A stretch of 13,490 nt of DNA from NCBI GenBank assembly GCA_964591255.1, contig CAZQAA010000159.1:1-13490 (forward strand), given 5' to 3'. Of this stretch, positions 1 to 7,466 are shown piece after piece. This DNA is from CAZQAA01 sp964591255. GTDB lineage: Bacteria; Desulfobacterota; DSM-4660; Desulfatiglandales; Desulfatiglandaceae. Position 1 is the first letter of the stretch. Each line of letters begins with the position of its first letter. Made by a program: the position numbers and the translations under genes. The notes under the pieces are model-generated. The model was not told the DNA's origin. It searched no databases and worked only from the letters and a program-made list of their open reading frames with translations.

Positions 1-285
1 CTTTTTTGCTTTGATGTGGGGACCGAGGCATGTTTGAGCATCCCAGGGGTCATTCAATATATCCGAGAAGGCTTTGATGGAGTGGTAAATGTTTATCCCT
101 TTACATGCATGCCGAGTACTATTACATCTGCTATTGTGAAACCTCTCATGGCCAGGTTTGGAATCCCCTATCTTGATACTGCCTATGATTCCAGCACGCA
201 ACCTGGCAGAGAGGCTGCTATAAGGACATTCATGTACCAGGCGGATCAACATTTCAAGAGAAATGGCATAAGATATCATGGATAA
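1..285 (+). CDS. Acyl-CoA dehydratase activase-related protein, C-terminal fragment
   Basis: This is the last 94 residues of a gene whose start lies left of the window; the frame is open from base 1. The fragment carries a P-F-T-C-M-P-S-T motif (Cys at fragment residue 36), then K-P-L, G-I-P-Y-L-D and a tail ending F-M-Y-Q-A. This pattern is typical of the C-terminal part of large activase/dehydratase-like proteins (DUF2229 and HgdB-like modules related to 2-hydroxyacyl-CoA dehydratase and benzoyl-CoA reductase activators). In that family the Cys-Met-Pro cysteine is a candidate iron-sulfur ligand. These proteins are common in anaerobes, but the substrate of the stand-alone version is generally unknown. 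Only 24 bases separate it from rng, so co-transcription is plausible. A true dehydratase beta subunit is the main alternative and cannot be excluded from the fragment. Confidence 0.7.
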   Translation, partial: LFCFDVGTEACLSIPGVIQYIREGFDGVVNVYPFTCMPSTITSAIVKPLMARFGIPYLDTAYDSSTQPGREAAIRTFMYQADQHFKRNGIRYHG

Positions 286-309
286 AAAGGAAAGGACTAG
301 TATCAGGTC

Positions 310-1791
310 ATGACAGTAAAAATGCTTATAAATGCCGTGGATGAGGAAGAATACAGGGTTGCTCTTGTAAAGGAGGGCATGCTTGATGGATTTTATATTG
401 AAACGGCGACTGCAGAGGAACAGGTGGGAAACATTTATAAGGGCCTCGTGGAGAGGGTAGAGCCTGCTTTGCAGGCCTGCTTTGTCAATTTCGGGAGTGA
501 AAAAAATGGATTCTTGCCTGCAAATGAAATACATCCGGAATATTATATGGTGGGGAGTGGAGAAGGGAAAAACGGTGCCATCCCCCCCATTGAGAAGATG
601 GTAAAAAAGGGGCAGGAGCTTTTGGTCCAGGTAACAAAGGATATGCCAGGTCGCAAAGGTGCTCAATTAACCACTTATTTATCGTTTGCAAGCCGGTATC
701 TGGTCTTGATGCCCGGGGGTGGAGGAGGTGTTTCACGAAAGATTGAAGACGAAGAAGAAAGAGAGAGGCTCAAATCAATAATGGACCAGTTGAAGGTTCC
801 TGAAGGTATAGGCTTTATAGTGAGGACTGTTGCCTTTAAGAAGGGTAAAAGAGACTTGTCAAGAGACCTGAGCAGGCTTTTGAGGATGTGGAAGAAGATA
901 AAAAAAGAAGTAAAAGATGCCCCTTTACCTTCGCTCGTTCATAAAGAACAGGATGTATGCTTAAGGACCTTGCGAGATTATTTTACTAGTGAAATAAGTG
1001 AAATACTCGTAGATGATAAGACTACATTTTTTAAAGTCAAGGATTATATGAAGATTATTTCTCCAAGACATCAAAGGAGGGTAAGGCTTTACAAAGAACA
1101 AGAGCCCATTTTTGCTCACTTCAAGATTGAGCAGCAGATTGAAACTATTTACAGCAACAGGGTTCCGCTTAAATCCGGCGGTTCTATTGTGATTGAACCC
1201 ACCGAGGCAATGATATCCATTGACGTAAATTCCGGACGGAGCAGGGGTGAACGAAATATTGAGAATACAGCCTTCAAGACCAATCTTGAAGCCGTTTCTG
1301 AGATTGCCCGACAGCTTCGCCTGCGGGACATGGGGGGGCTGGTGGTTATAGATTTTATCGACATGAAAGACAAAAGGCATATCAGAGAAATAGAAAAATT
1401 GCTTCGGGAGGAAACAAAAGCGGACCGGGCCAAAATTGCAATGTCGCATATATCCAAATTTGGTCTGTTGGAATTGTCACGACAGAGGTTAAGGCCTTCT
1501 GTTGAGTCCAGATCTTACCAGACTTGCCGTTACTGTAATGGACGTGGGCTTGTCCAGTCAGTTGAATCGGCTTCCGTCTATTTTTTGCGTCGGATATGGC
1601 AAGGGATATCAAAAAAGGGTGTTGTGCAGGTAAAAGGTACTCTTCCCCTTGAGGTGGCTACTTACCTGCAGAATAAAAAACGGAAGGAGATTTTCCAGTT
1701 AGAGGCCAGATACGGTATTGATATATTGCTTCAGGGGGATCCCTTGCTTGCCCCTGGAAAGGGGGAGCTTGAATTTATAAATGAGGCATGA
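310..1791 (+). CDS. rng: Ribonuclease G (Rne/Rng family endoribonuclease)
   Basis: RNase G/E-type endonuclease that cleaves single-stranded, AU-rich RNA, matures rRNA ends and starts mRNA decay in the cytoplasm. At 493 residues it has RNase G size and lacks the long C-terminal scaffold of RNase E. An N-terminal S1-type RNA-binding region (about 37-127) follows the family opening K-M-L-I-N-A. The catalytic core contains D-V-N-S-G at 295-299 and V-I-D-F-I-D at 336-341. Asp295 and Asp338 are spaced 43 apart, exactly like the Mg-binding D303/D346 of E. coli RNase E. Cys396-x-x-Cys399 matches the zinc-link cysteines (C404/C407) at the same offset. All key residues are present, so the enzyme should be active. 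The ATG at 310 gives the canonical N-terminus; the ATG at 322 is possible. The ribosome site is weak (an AGGAAAGGA stretch about 14 bases upstream). Confidence 0.95.
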   Translation: MTVKMLINAVDEEEYRVALVKEGMLDGFYIETATAEEQVGNIYKGLVERVEPALQACFVNFGSEKNGFLPANEIHPEYYMVGSGEGKNGAIPPIEKMVKKGQELLVQVTKDMPGRKGAQLTTYLSFASRYLVLMPGGGGGVSRKIEDEEERERLKSIMDQLKVPEGIGFIVRTVAFKKGKRDLSRDLSRLLRMWKKIKKEVKDAPLPSLVHKEQDVCLRTLRDYFTSEISEILVDDKTTFFKVKDYMKIISPRHQRRVRLYKEQEPIFAHFKIEQQIETIYSNRVPLKSGGSIVIEPTEAMISIDVNSGRSRGERNIENTAFKTNLEAVSEIARQLRLRDMGGLVVIDFIDMKDKRHIREIEKLLREETKADRAKIAMSHISKFGLLELSRQRLRPSVESRSYQTCRYCNGRGLVQSVESASVYFLRRIWQGISKKGVVQVKGTLPLEVATYLQNKKRKEIFQLEARYGIDILLQGDPLLAPGKGELEFINEA

Positions 1792-1796
1792 TGTTC

Positions 1797-1821
1797 AACA
1801 GATATTATCTGTTTTATCGTT
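1797..1821 (+). terminator. Possible weak terminator after rng
   Basis: AACAGATA and TATCTGTT form perfect 8-base arms around a single central base (1797-1804 and 1806-1813), which fold as a 6-7 bp stem with a tight loop. They are followed by TTTATCGTTGTT. The position just after the rng stop fits, but the stem is AT-rich and the T-run is interrupted, so termination may be inefficient. Confidence 0.35.
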
Positions 1822-2114
1822 GTTATTCTCATACGTTAAAATAGCAAATTTTTCTGTCCCATTTCTCTTTATGTTTTTCCCTTGGCTGCTCTTTGCAGAT
1901 ATTGCCGGAAAGTATTTAAGATGTTTGTCGATCTTAATATAATAGATTTGCTGTATGCTCCCATAGCGAAAAAAGAGTCCAGTGATATCATCAGGCTACC
2001 TCTTGAATAATTTGGCCTGGCTCACGAGACTCTTGAAGAGACTATCGTCGTGACTCGTAAGCAATAAGTAAAGGGAGTTTATGAAAACTGGCTAAAGATT
2101 ATCTAAGATTTCTG

Positions 2115-2144
2115 TTGTCAAGTATAGATTATTAGGTTTATATA
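2115..2144 (+). promoter_or_regulatory. Candidate sigma-70 type promoter for the LysM/SPOR gene
   Basis: TTGTCA at 2115-2120 matches the -35 consensus in five of six positions. An AT-rich -10-like element (TTATAT or TATATA, 2138-2144) follows after 17-18 bases. It lies about 200 bases upstream of the next gene and would give a long leader. The region is AT-rich, so a chance match is quite possible. Confidence 0.3.
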
Positions 2145-2348
2145 GAAATAACTTTATGTTAAAAACTGGACTGAATAATTGTCAGCCGGAAGTGGAATTC
2201 CCGGTTGAAACGTTATGGTTGGCAGATTATAACTTTTGAACCTTACACCCCTGAACCTGGAATTGTTCACTTTTTAGTTGCAGATTATGTTTTTCTGTCC
2301 GCATTAAATGTTTGAGAACCCCAAGCCGATAGGATGATAGGTCTGTTT

Positions 2349-3143
2349 ATGAGAGGTAGATTTCCGCTGTTTCTGGGTATGTACTTACTTCTTTTCTGTG
2401 TTTTTTTTCATGGGGCATGTTCAAATTCAAAGGAGCAAGGTCAGGATATACAGGAATATAAAAAGGTTATTGTTAGGGTCAAGATACCGCTGCAGGAGAT
2501 ATCAGTGGCCGGTAAAAAAACGGATGTTAAATCGGTAAAAGTTCCCTTATCTGATACAAAGGTTGATGTGACGATGGGGACATCAGCGGATTTAAATTTG
2601 GCGCTTGAGGTACAAAGGGATATGAACGAAATGCCCTGTGATGGCTATTATCTGGTCCATAAAGGTGATAGCCTTTTTGAGATTGCAGGGCGGAAAGGCG
2701 TGTACGGAAATCCGTTGAAGTGGCCAACCCTATTTCGTCTTAATATGGATAAATTCGTACATGTTGAGATGTCTGATGATTTTGAACGTAAAGGCCTTCC
2801 CGAAGGGCTAAAACTGAAATTTGTAACACCCCAACAGGCACGGAAGAATCTGTCAAATCAGGCTGACAGGCTATGGGTTGTAAATGTGATTTCAACGCAG
2901 GATCCAAGAAAGATCGTTTCTCCCGCAATTGTCCTTATGAAACTTGGTTACCAGGTATATATTACAAAGGCCATGGTCAAGGGAAAAGAGTGGATAAGGT
3001 TGCGGGTGGGTTTTTATAAAGATAAAGCAAAGGCCATTTCTGCAATGGAGAGTATCGCCTCAGTGTCGACAATCCAGGATGCAGCGGATGCCTGGGTAAC
3101 CAGGATAGGACAGAGTGAATTGGAGGAATTCGGGGGCTACTGA
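2349..3143 (+). CDS. LysM and SPOR domain envelope protein, probable lipoprotein
   Basis: I do not recognise a named gene. The product has an N-terminal hydrophobic segment ending F-F-H-G-A-C, a possible but non-standard lipobox (His at -3). A linker follows, then a LysM-like domain (G-Y-Y-L-V-H-K-G-D-S-L-F-E-I-A through N-M-D-K-F). The C-terminus looks like a SPOR domain (W-V-V-N-V-I through W-V-T-R-I). LysM binds glycan chains and SPOR binds denuded septal peptidoglycan, so a periplasmic wall-associated role is likely. I chose the ATG at 2349 because ATAGG lies 7 bases upstream and the product starts with a basic M-R-G-R signal-peptide head. The ATG at 2334 is in frame and adds 5 residues, but has AGG directly abutting it. 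The gene sits 27 bases upstream of coaBC. Confidence 0.75.
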   Translation: MRGRFPLFLGMYLLLFCVFFHGACSNSKEQGQDIQEYKKVIVRVKIPLQEISVAGKKTDVKSVKVPLSDTKVDVTMGTSADLNLALEVQRDMNEMPCDGYYLVHKGDSLFEIAGRKGVYGNPLKWPTLFRLNMDKFVHVEMSDDFERKGLPEGLKLKFVTPQQARKNLSNQADRLWVVNVISTQDPRKIVSPAIVLMKLGYQVYITKAMVKGKEWIRLRVGFYKDKAKAISAMESIASVSTIQDAADAWVTRIGQSELEEFGGY

Positions 3144-3170
3144 GTCCTTGATTAACGAATAGAGGCGGAG

Positions 3171-4370
3171 ATGAAAGGCAAAAGAATTGTTGTCGGTGTA
3201 TGTGGTGGAATCGCTGCCTATAAGGCGGCTGAGCTTGTAAGGCTCCTTGTAAAAGCGGATGTGCAGACTATGGTGGCCATGTCTTCAAATGCCACCAGGT
3301 TCATAAGCCCTCTTACCTTTGAGGCCCTATCAGGTCATAAAGTAATTTGGGATATGTTCGGTCAGGAGGGAATAGCTCTGGATCATATATCGTGGGCACA
3401 GGGTTGTGACCTGATTATTGTGGCTCCGGCAACTGCTAATTTTATCGGAAAAATTGCTCACGGTATTGCGGATGATTTTTTATCTACAATGGTACTGGCG
3501 GCTACAGCCCGTATACTTGTATGTCCTTCCATGAACAGTCTGATGTTTAAAAATCCCGTAATGCAGGAAAATCTTGGCATGCTTGAACAAAGGGGGATAT
3601 TGGTCATGGCGCCGGGCCAAGGAGAGCTTGCCTGTCATGCCAATGGCCCCGGCCGGCTTCCCGAACCAAATGATATCCTTGAACAGGCTATGGATCTATT
3701 CGTGTCTAAGGACCTGTCCGGTATAAAGATGCTTATAACCGCCGGCCCTACTATAGAGGCGATTGATCCTGTAAGATTTATTAGCAACAGGTCCAGTGGC
3801 AAGATGGGGTATGCCCTGGCCCGGGCTGCAAGGCGGAGAGGTGCATCAGTAATACTTGTAAGTGGGCCCACATGGTTGTCTCCACCTTCTGGTGTTGTCC
3901 TGTTGAGGGTGAAAACGGCGGAGGAAATGAGGAATGCAGTGTTGGAGAATCGACAGGGGTGCCATGTGGTCATCAAGGCAGCAGCAGTCTGTGATTACAG
4001 GCCAAGTGAAACAGCAAGCCAAAAGATCAAGAAGGGGCCTGAATCCTTCAGCCTGGATCTTGTAAGAAACCGGGATATCCTGGCAGAGTTGGGGATGACC
4101 AAGAAAGAATTTCCATGCGTTCTGGTGGGCTTTGCGGCCGAGACCCAGGATCTTGTTGTTAACGCTGAAAAAAAATTGAGGACCAAGCATCTTGACATGA
4201 TTGTGGCTAATGATGTTTCAAGAAGTGACGCTGGATTTGGAACAGATACTAATGTAGTCAGGATAATTCATGCTGATGGCCGTATAGAAGAACCCCCCAT
4301 GATGACAAAGGATCAGGTTGCCGATTTTGTCCTGGACAGGGTAAAGTCTATTTTAGGAGGCAACTCTTGA
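3171..4370 (+). CDS. coaBC: Bifunctional phosphopantothenoylcysteine decarboxylase / phosphopantothenate-cysteine ligase
   Basis: CoaBC (Dfp) carries out two consecutive steps of coenzyme A synthesis: CTP-dependent ligation of 4'-phosphopantothenate to cysteine (CoaB half), then FMN-dependent decarboxylation to 4'-phosphopantetheine (CoaC half). The N-terminal CoaC flavoprotein domain (about 1-185) has G-G-I-A-A-Y-K, active-site His72 in D-H-I, the P-S-M-N motif with Asn122, and Cys155 in G-E-L-A-C, matching E. coli His75, Asn125 and Cys158. The CoaB domain (about 186-399) has I-T-A-G-P-T, I-S-N-R-S-S-G-K-M-G with Asn206, A-A-V-C-D-Y-R-P, the lysine motif K-I-K-K at 285-288, and G-F-A-A-E-T. 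Its 399 residues are normal for the fused enzyme. A purine-rich GAGGCGGAG ribosome site precedes the ATG. The stop overlaps the next start by 4 bases, so the two genes are translationally coupled. Confidence 0.96.
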   Translation: MKGKRIVVGVCGGIAAYKAAELVRLLVKADVQTMVAMSSNATRFISPLTFEALSGHKVIWDMFGQEGIALDHISWAQGCDLIIVAPATANFIGKIAHGIADDFLSTMVLAATARILVCPSMNSLMFKNPVMQENLGMLEQRGILVMAPGQGELACHANGPGRLPEPNDILEQAMDLFVSKDLSGIKMLITAGPTIEAIDPVRFISNRSSGKMGYALARAARRRGASVILVSGPTWLSPPSGVVLLRVKTAEEMRNAVLENRQGCHVVIKAAAVCDYRPSETASQKIKKGPESFSLDLVRNRDILAELGMTKKEFPCVLVGFAAETQDLVVNAEKKLRTKHLDMIVANDVSRSDAGFGTDTNVVRIIHADGRIEEPPMMTKDQVADFVLDRVKSILGGNS

Positions 4371-5095
4371 TAGATGAAAAAGATATTAAAGATATTTTTG
4401 GTAATTTGAAGGGTTATTTACGGGCTCAAATAGATATGGGCTTTATACCACCGCCACTTTCCAGTGAAGTGTTGCAGTACCTTGAGACAGATATATCCAG
4501 CAGCAAAGGTGGTGACTGGTCTGATGAGGTAGATACGCTTTCCCGATTAAAGACATATATAATGAATTGCAGCCGGTGCAAACTACACGTAGGCAGGACT
4601 AACCTAGTTTTTGGTGAAGGCGCTGATGATGCCCGGCTTATGTTCGTGGGCGAAGCTCCGGGCCGGGAAGAGGATTTGACAGGGCGGCCCTTTGTAGGTG
4701 AGGCGGGTACACTTTTAACCAAGATTATTAAGGCAATGGGTCTGATCAGGGAGGAGGTCTATATTTGCAATGTGGTAAAGTGCAGGCCTCCTAAAAACAG
4801 GGATCCGAAAGAGGATGAGATTGAGGCATGTCTGCCTTTTCTTAAACAGCAAATTAAGACAGTCGGGCCGGAGGTTATTTGTACGCTGGGGAGGATATCG
4901 GCCCGGACATTTTTTGGACAAGATTTCAAGATTTCGAGCCAGAGGGGGCGGTGGCGTACCTATATGGAGACTCCAGTCATGCCCACATATCATCCTGCTT
5001 ACCTTTTGAGAAATCCAGACGCAAAACGTGAAGTCTGGGAGGATATGCAGAAGATAATGAAATACCTTGGTATTTCATTAAAAAAAACAGATTAG
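4367..5095 (+). CDS. Uracil-DNA glycosylase, family 4 (iron-sulfur type)
   Basis: Base-excision repair enzyme that removes uracil from DNA. Family 4 marks are clear: four cysteines (C68, C71, C139, C155) with the CxxC and 16-residue spacing of the Thermotoga 4Fe-4S cluster; the uracil-pocket motif G-E-A-P-G at 95-99 followed by E-D-L-T-G-R-P-F-V-G; N-V-V-K-C-R-P-P; and the catalytic-loop H-P-A-Y-L-L-R (His209). At 242 residues it has an N-terminal extension of about 60 residues before the first cysteine. The start is a TTG at 4367, supported by a perfect AGGAGG six bases upstream (4355-4360); its last two bases are shared with the coaBC stop TGA. The first in-frame ATG (4435) would lack this site. 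Pairing with coaBC appears to be an operon arrangement rather than a functional link. Confidence 0.93.
   Translation: MIDEKDIKDIFGNLKGYLRAQIDMGFIPPPLSSEVLQYLETDISSSKGGDWSDEVDTLSRLKTYIMNCSRCKLHVGRTNLVFGEGADDARLMFVGEAPGREEDLTGRPFVGEAGTLLTKIIKAMGLIREEVYICNVVKCRPPKNRDPKEDEIEACLPFLKQQIKTVGPEVICTLGRISARTFFGQDFKISSQRGRWRTYMETPVMPTYHPAYLLRNPDAKREVWEDMQKIMKYLGISLKKTD
5055..5080. repeat. Perfect 26-base inverted repeat at the end of the glycosylase gene
   Basis: Two 12-base arms (TAATGAAATACC and GGTATTTCATTA) are separated by TT, within the last 15 codons of the uracil-DNA glycosylase gene. The following TAAAAAAAAC is an A-run on the + strand, so this is not a normal intrinsic terminator for the + transcript. 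It could be a 3' mRNA-protecting stem-loop or a protein-binding palindrome. Confidence 0.7.
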
Positions 5096-5347
5096 CCCTA
5101 TTCTTGGCTACGGTCTTGCTAGTGATGGCTTTTTTATAAGTCTGCATTGAAACATGAATGCTTTGTGCATGGAGCGTTCCACGTAAGGTGAAGATAGGCA
5201 TATTTACAGGGTTATCGGTCAAATGTTTTTTGTTCCCAGTTAAAGGCTCCTGAATCGACCTGTCTTTGAATTAAAACCCTGAGCATAGGCAACCCCATTT
5301 ACATAAGGACATCATTATTTTTGATTTTTTTAAAGAAGGAAATTATT

Positions 5348-5374
5348 ATGCTTAAAGAAACGGATTATGTCTAA
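5348..5374 (+). CDS. Possible leader peptide ORF overlapping the nfeD start
   Basis: A strong ribosome site (AAGAAGGAAA at 5334-5343) sits at good spacing before an ATG that opens an 8-residue ORF, M-L-K-E-T-D-Y-V. Its stop (5372-5374) falls just inside the first codons of nfeD, in another frame. The same ribosome site is about 25 bases from the nfeD ATG at 5367, too far to serve it directly. Ribosomes may therefore translate this mini-ORF and re-initiate on nfeD. The peptide has no run of one amino acid that would suggest classic attenuation. Confidence 0.35.
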   Translation: MLKETDYV

Positions 5375-6677
5375 AAAGCATTGGACTATGAAAATTTTTT
5401 TATTTATTGTCCTTATGAGTGGCTGTACATGGATTCCCGGACTGTCTGGGCCCGTCTTCGCCGGTAACGAAGTGATGATTATTGAGCTTGAGGGTGCTAT
5501 TAGCCCGGGCACGGCTACCTATATAATAAGAGGCCTTGAAGATGCTGTGAAAGCTAGTGCCGCACTGACAATTGTTCGGCTTGATACTCCGGGAGGACTT
5601 GCATCCTCCATGCGCCGGATTGTTAAGACTATATTGAATTCGCCGGTTCCTGTTGTCGTATACGTTGGCCCCAAGGGGGCAGGTGCAGCATCTGCCGGAG
5701 TGATGCTTGTCGTGGCTGCCCATATTGCCGCTATGGCGCCGGGTACAAACATAGGGGCCGCGCATCCGATTACTGCCGGCGGAAAAGATATAGGGAAGAC
5801 CATGAGTAAAAAAGTGGTCAACGATATGGCTTCATATGCGAGGGGTATTGCCAAAGAGAGAGGACGAAATGGGGAGTGGGTTGAGCGAGCCATCCGTGAG
5901 AGCGTTTCAATAACTGCGGAAGAGGCTGTGAAAAACAATGTGATTGATTTTATTGCAAAGGATATAGATAATCTTCTTGATCTCTTAGATGGGAAGGAGG
6001 TGGAACTCCCTGGCGGTAAGATAATTCTTAAGACCAAAGGTCTTCGCAAGGTATATTATCGACCGGGATTTCGTGACAGAGTACTAAGGACTATAAGTGA
6101 TCCTAATATAGCCTATATTCTTATGATGATCGGTCTTGCCGGTCTATATTTTGAATTGGCTCATCCGGGCGGGATATTCCCCGGGGTGATCGGGGCCATT
6201 TCCCTGATCCTTGCATTTTATTCCTTCCAAACCCTTCCTGTCAATTATGCCGGCCTTTTATTGATTGCCTTGGCTATTATATTTTTTGTGGCCGAGGTGA
6301 AAATTACAAGTTACGGTATCCTTTCCATAGGCGGTTTGATTTCTCTTGTACTAGGTTCCATTATGCTTTTTGAGGGCATAAGGGTTTCTCTGGAAATAAT
6401 GATGCCCACAGTTTTATTAGTAGGGGCCTTTTTTGTCATTGTTGCAACACTGGCATATAAGGCGTATAGGACCAGGCCCAGGAGCGGAGCCGAAGGACTT
6501 ATGGGAGAAGTGGGTGTGGTAAAGGAATGGGCTGATGATGAGGGCCTGATTTTTGTCCATGGTGAATACTGGAGGGCAATGGCCGAAGAAAGATTGGAGC
6601 CGGGAGAAAAGGTGGAGGTGGCAGAAATCAGGGGTTTGACCTTGAAGGTCAAGAGGTCGGTTGCAACGGAATTTTAG
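5367..6677 (+). CDS. nfeD: NfeD-family membrane-bound serine protease (ClpP-like plus NfeD OB-fold)
   Basis: Long-form NfeD protein, 436 residues, related to the archaeal PH1510 protease that cleaves the C-terminal region of its stomatin partner. A signal peptide (cleavage plausible after V-F-A at 30-32) is followed by a ClpP/crotonase-fold protease domain (about 35-235). The nucleophile is probably Ser109 in G-A-A-S-A-G, and the general base Lys149 in K-V-V-N-D; the Ser-Lys spacing of 40 is close to that of PH1510 (S97/K138). L-D-T-P-G-G at 72-77 is the usual oxyanion-region motif. Four or five membrane segments (about 246-365) lead to a C-terminal OB-fold NfeD domain (about 378-432). It is followed after 15 bases by the slipin gene, the standard partner arrangement. 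The ATG at 5388 is an alternative start, giving a shorter signal peptide; neither start has a clean ribosome site. Confidence 0.92.
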   Translation: MSKKHWTMKIFLFIVLMSGCTWIPGLSGPVFAGNEVMIIELEGAISPGTATYIIRGLEDAVKASAALTIVRLDTPGGLASSMRRIVKTILNSPVPVVVYVGPKGAGAASAGVMLVVAAHIAAMAPGTNIGAAHPITAGGKDIGKTMSKKVVNDMASYARGIAKERGRNGEWVERAIRESVSITAEEAVKNNVIDFIAKDIDNLLDLLDGKEVELPGGKIILKTKGLRKVYYRPGFRDRVLRTISDPNIAYILMMIGLAGLYFELAHPGGIFPGVIGAISLILAFYSFQTLPVNYAGLLLIALAIIFFVAEVKITSYGILSIGGLISLVLGSIMLFEGIRVSLEIMMPTVLLVGAFFVIVATLAYKAYRTRPRSGAEGLMGEVGVVKEWADDEGLIFVHGEYWRAMAEERLEPGEKVEVAEIRGLTLKVKRSVATEF

Positions 6678-6692
6678 GTTAAGGAGGAAAAA

Positions 6693-7448
6693 ATGTTTTA
6701 TCTGTTTGCGGTAGTCTTAGTTGTATTATTTTTATCCTCTGCCATCCGGATCTTGAAGGAATACGAAAGGGGCGTAATCTTTCGTCTTGGAAGGGTAATC
6801 AAGACAAAAGGCCCTGGGTTGATTATACTTATCCCTGTTATAGATAAGATGGTGAAAGTAAGTCTCCGTCTTGTGACAATGGATGTGCCGGCCCAGGACG
6901 TAATTACAAGGGATAATGTTTCAATCAAGGTAAATGCCGTGGTATATTTTCGCGTTGTGGATCCCACCAATGCCACCATTGAGGTGGAAAACTATCTCTT
7001 TGCCACGTCCCAATTGGCCCAGACCACGCTAAGGAGTGTTTGCGGAGAGATGGAACTTGATGAACTGCTCGTAGAGAGGGAAAAAATCAATACGCAACTC
7101 CAGTCTATTTTAGACAGGCATACTGATCCTTGGGGCATAAAGGTCACCACGGTTGAGGTGAAACATATTGATCTCCCTGAAGAGATGCAACGATCAATGG
7201 CTAGGCAGGCAGAAGCAGAGAGGGAAAGACGGGCCAAAATTATTAACGCCGAAGGCGAATATCAGGCAGCAACGCGTCTGGCTGAGGCAGCCGGCATTAT
7301 TCAGGAATATCCTGAGGCATTGCAGCTGAGGTATCTTCAGACCCTAAGAGAGATATCGTCGGAGAGCAATTCCGTAACCCTGTTTCCTATACCAATTGAT
7401 CTTTTAACACCCTTTATTAAAAAAAGAGCGTTAAATAACCAAGAGTGA
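6693..7448 (+). CDS. Slipin, stomatin-like SPFH-domain membrane protein
   Basis: Stomatin/prohibitin-family scaffold that oligomerises at the inner membrane and is the known partner and substrate of long NfeD proteases. It has one N-terminal membrane segment (about 2-19), then E-Y-E-R-G-V-I-F-R-L-G-R, the classic start of the SPFH domain (about 22-185). D-V-P-A-Q-D-V-I-T-R-D-N-V and V-Y-F-R-V-V-D-P are strongly conserved family motifs. A charged helix (A-E-A-E-R-E-R-R-A-K-I, about 173-183) and an alanine-rich stretch form the coiled coil. The hydrophobic C-terminal piece (about 227-243: V-T-L-F-P-I-P-I-D-L-L) resembles the segment that NfeD protease cleaves in archaeal stomatin. The ribosome site AAGGAGG (6681-6687) is excellent. 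The close spacing to nfeD indicates one operon. Confidence 0.94.
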   Translation: MFYLFAVVLVVLFLSSAIRILKEYERGVIFRLGRVIKTKGPGLIILIPVIDKMVKVSLRLVTMDVPAQDVITRDNVSIKVNAVVYFRVVDPTNATIEVENYLFATSQLAQTTLRSVCGEMELDELLVEREKINTQLQSILDRHTDPWGIKVTTVEVKHIDLPEEMQRSMARQAEAERERRAKIINAEGEYQAATRLAEAAGIIQEYPEALQLRYLQTLREISSESNSVTLFPIPIDLLTPFIKKRALNNQE

Positions 7449-7466
7449 CTTAGTAGGAGATAAAAA

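Larger units (their letters stand above)
1792..2333. other. Gene-poor gap with decayed-looking reading frame
   Basis: About 540 bases lie between rng and the next clear gene. I recognise no intact gene. One + frame (about 1840-2106) is interrupted by only two internal stops (2008-2010 and 2065-2067) in 89 codons, and reads like degraded coding sequence, but its residues match no family I know. A separate 53-codon hydrophobic frame runs 1781-1942 from an ATG overlapping the end of rng; its ribosome site is poorly spaced. An imperfect stem pairs 2020-2028 with 2054-2062 (eight of nine bases). The words CAGATTAT at 2223-2230 and 2281-2288 form a short direct repeat, each preceded by GTTG or GTTGG. 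Confidence 0.4.

Noticed and set aside
485..1612. Several long open frames on the - strand across rng (485-736, 961-1449, 1149-1457, 1382-1612)
   Set aside because: They mirror the coding bias of a full, clearly functional rng on the + strand; their translations show no family motifs and no ribosome sites.
1751..1766. CCCCT-GGAA-AGGGG hairpin near the end of rng
   Set aside because: It falls in a codon run for A-P-G-K-G with no T-run after it; a chance stem in coding sequence.
5090..5140. TAGCC/GGCTA stem followed further on by a GGCTTTTTTAT run, considered as a terminator after the glycosylase gene
   Set aside because: The T-run is not adjacent to the stem and alternative pairings reach only four base pairs.
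5158..5253. 31-codon + frame in the 5096-5347 gap
   Set aside because: No ribosome site and no recognisable features; I see nothing else in this gap beyond T-rich DNA close to nfeD.
5519..6049. 176-codon - strand frame opposite nfeD
   Set aside because: Low-complexity Ser/Ala/Thr-rich translation, entirely antisense to the conserved protease domain; a shadow.
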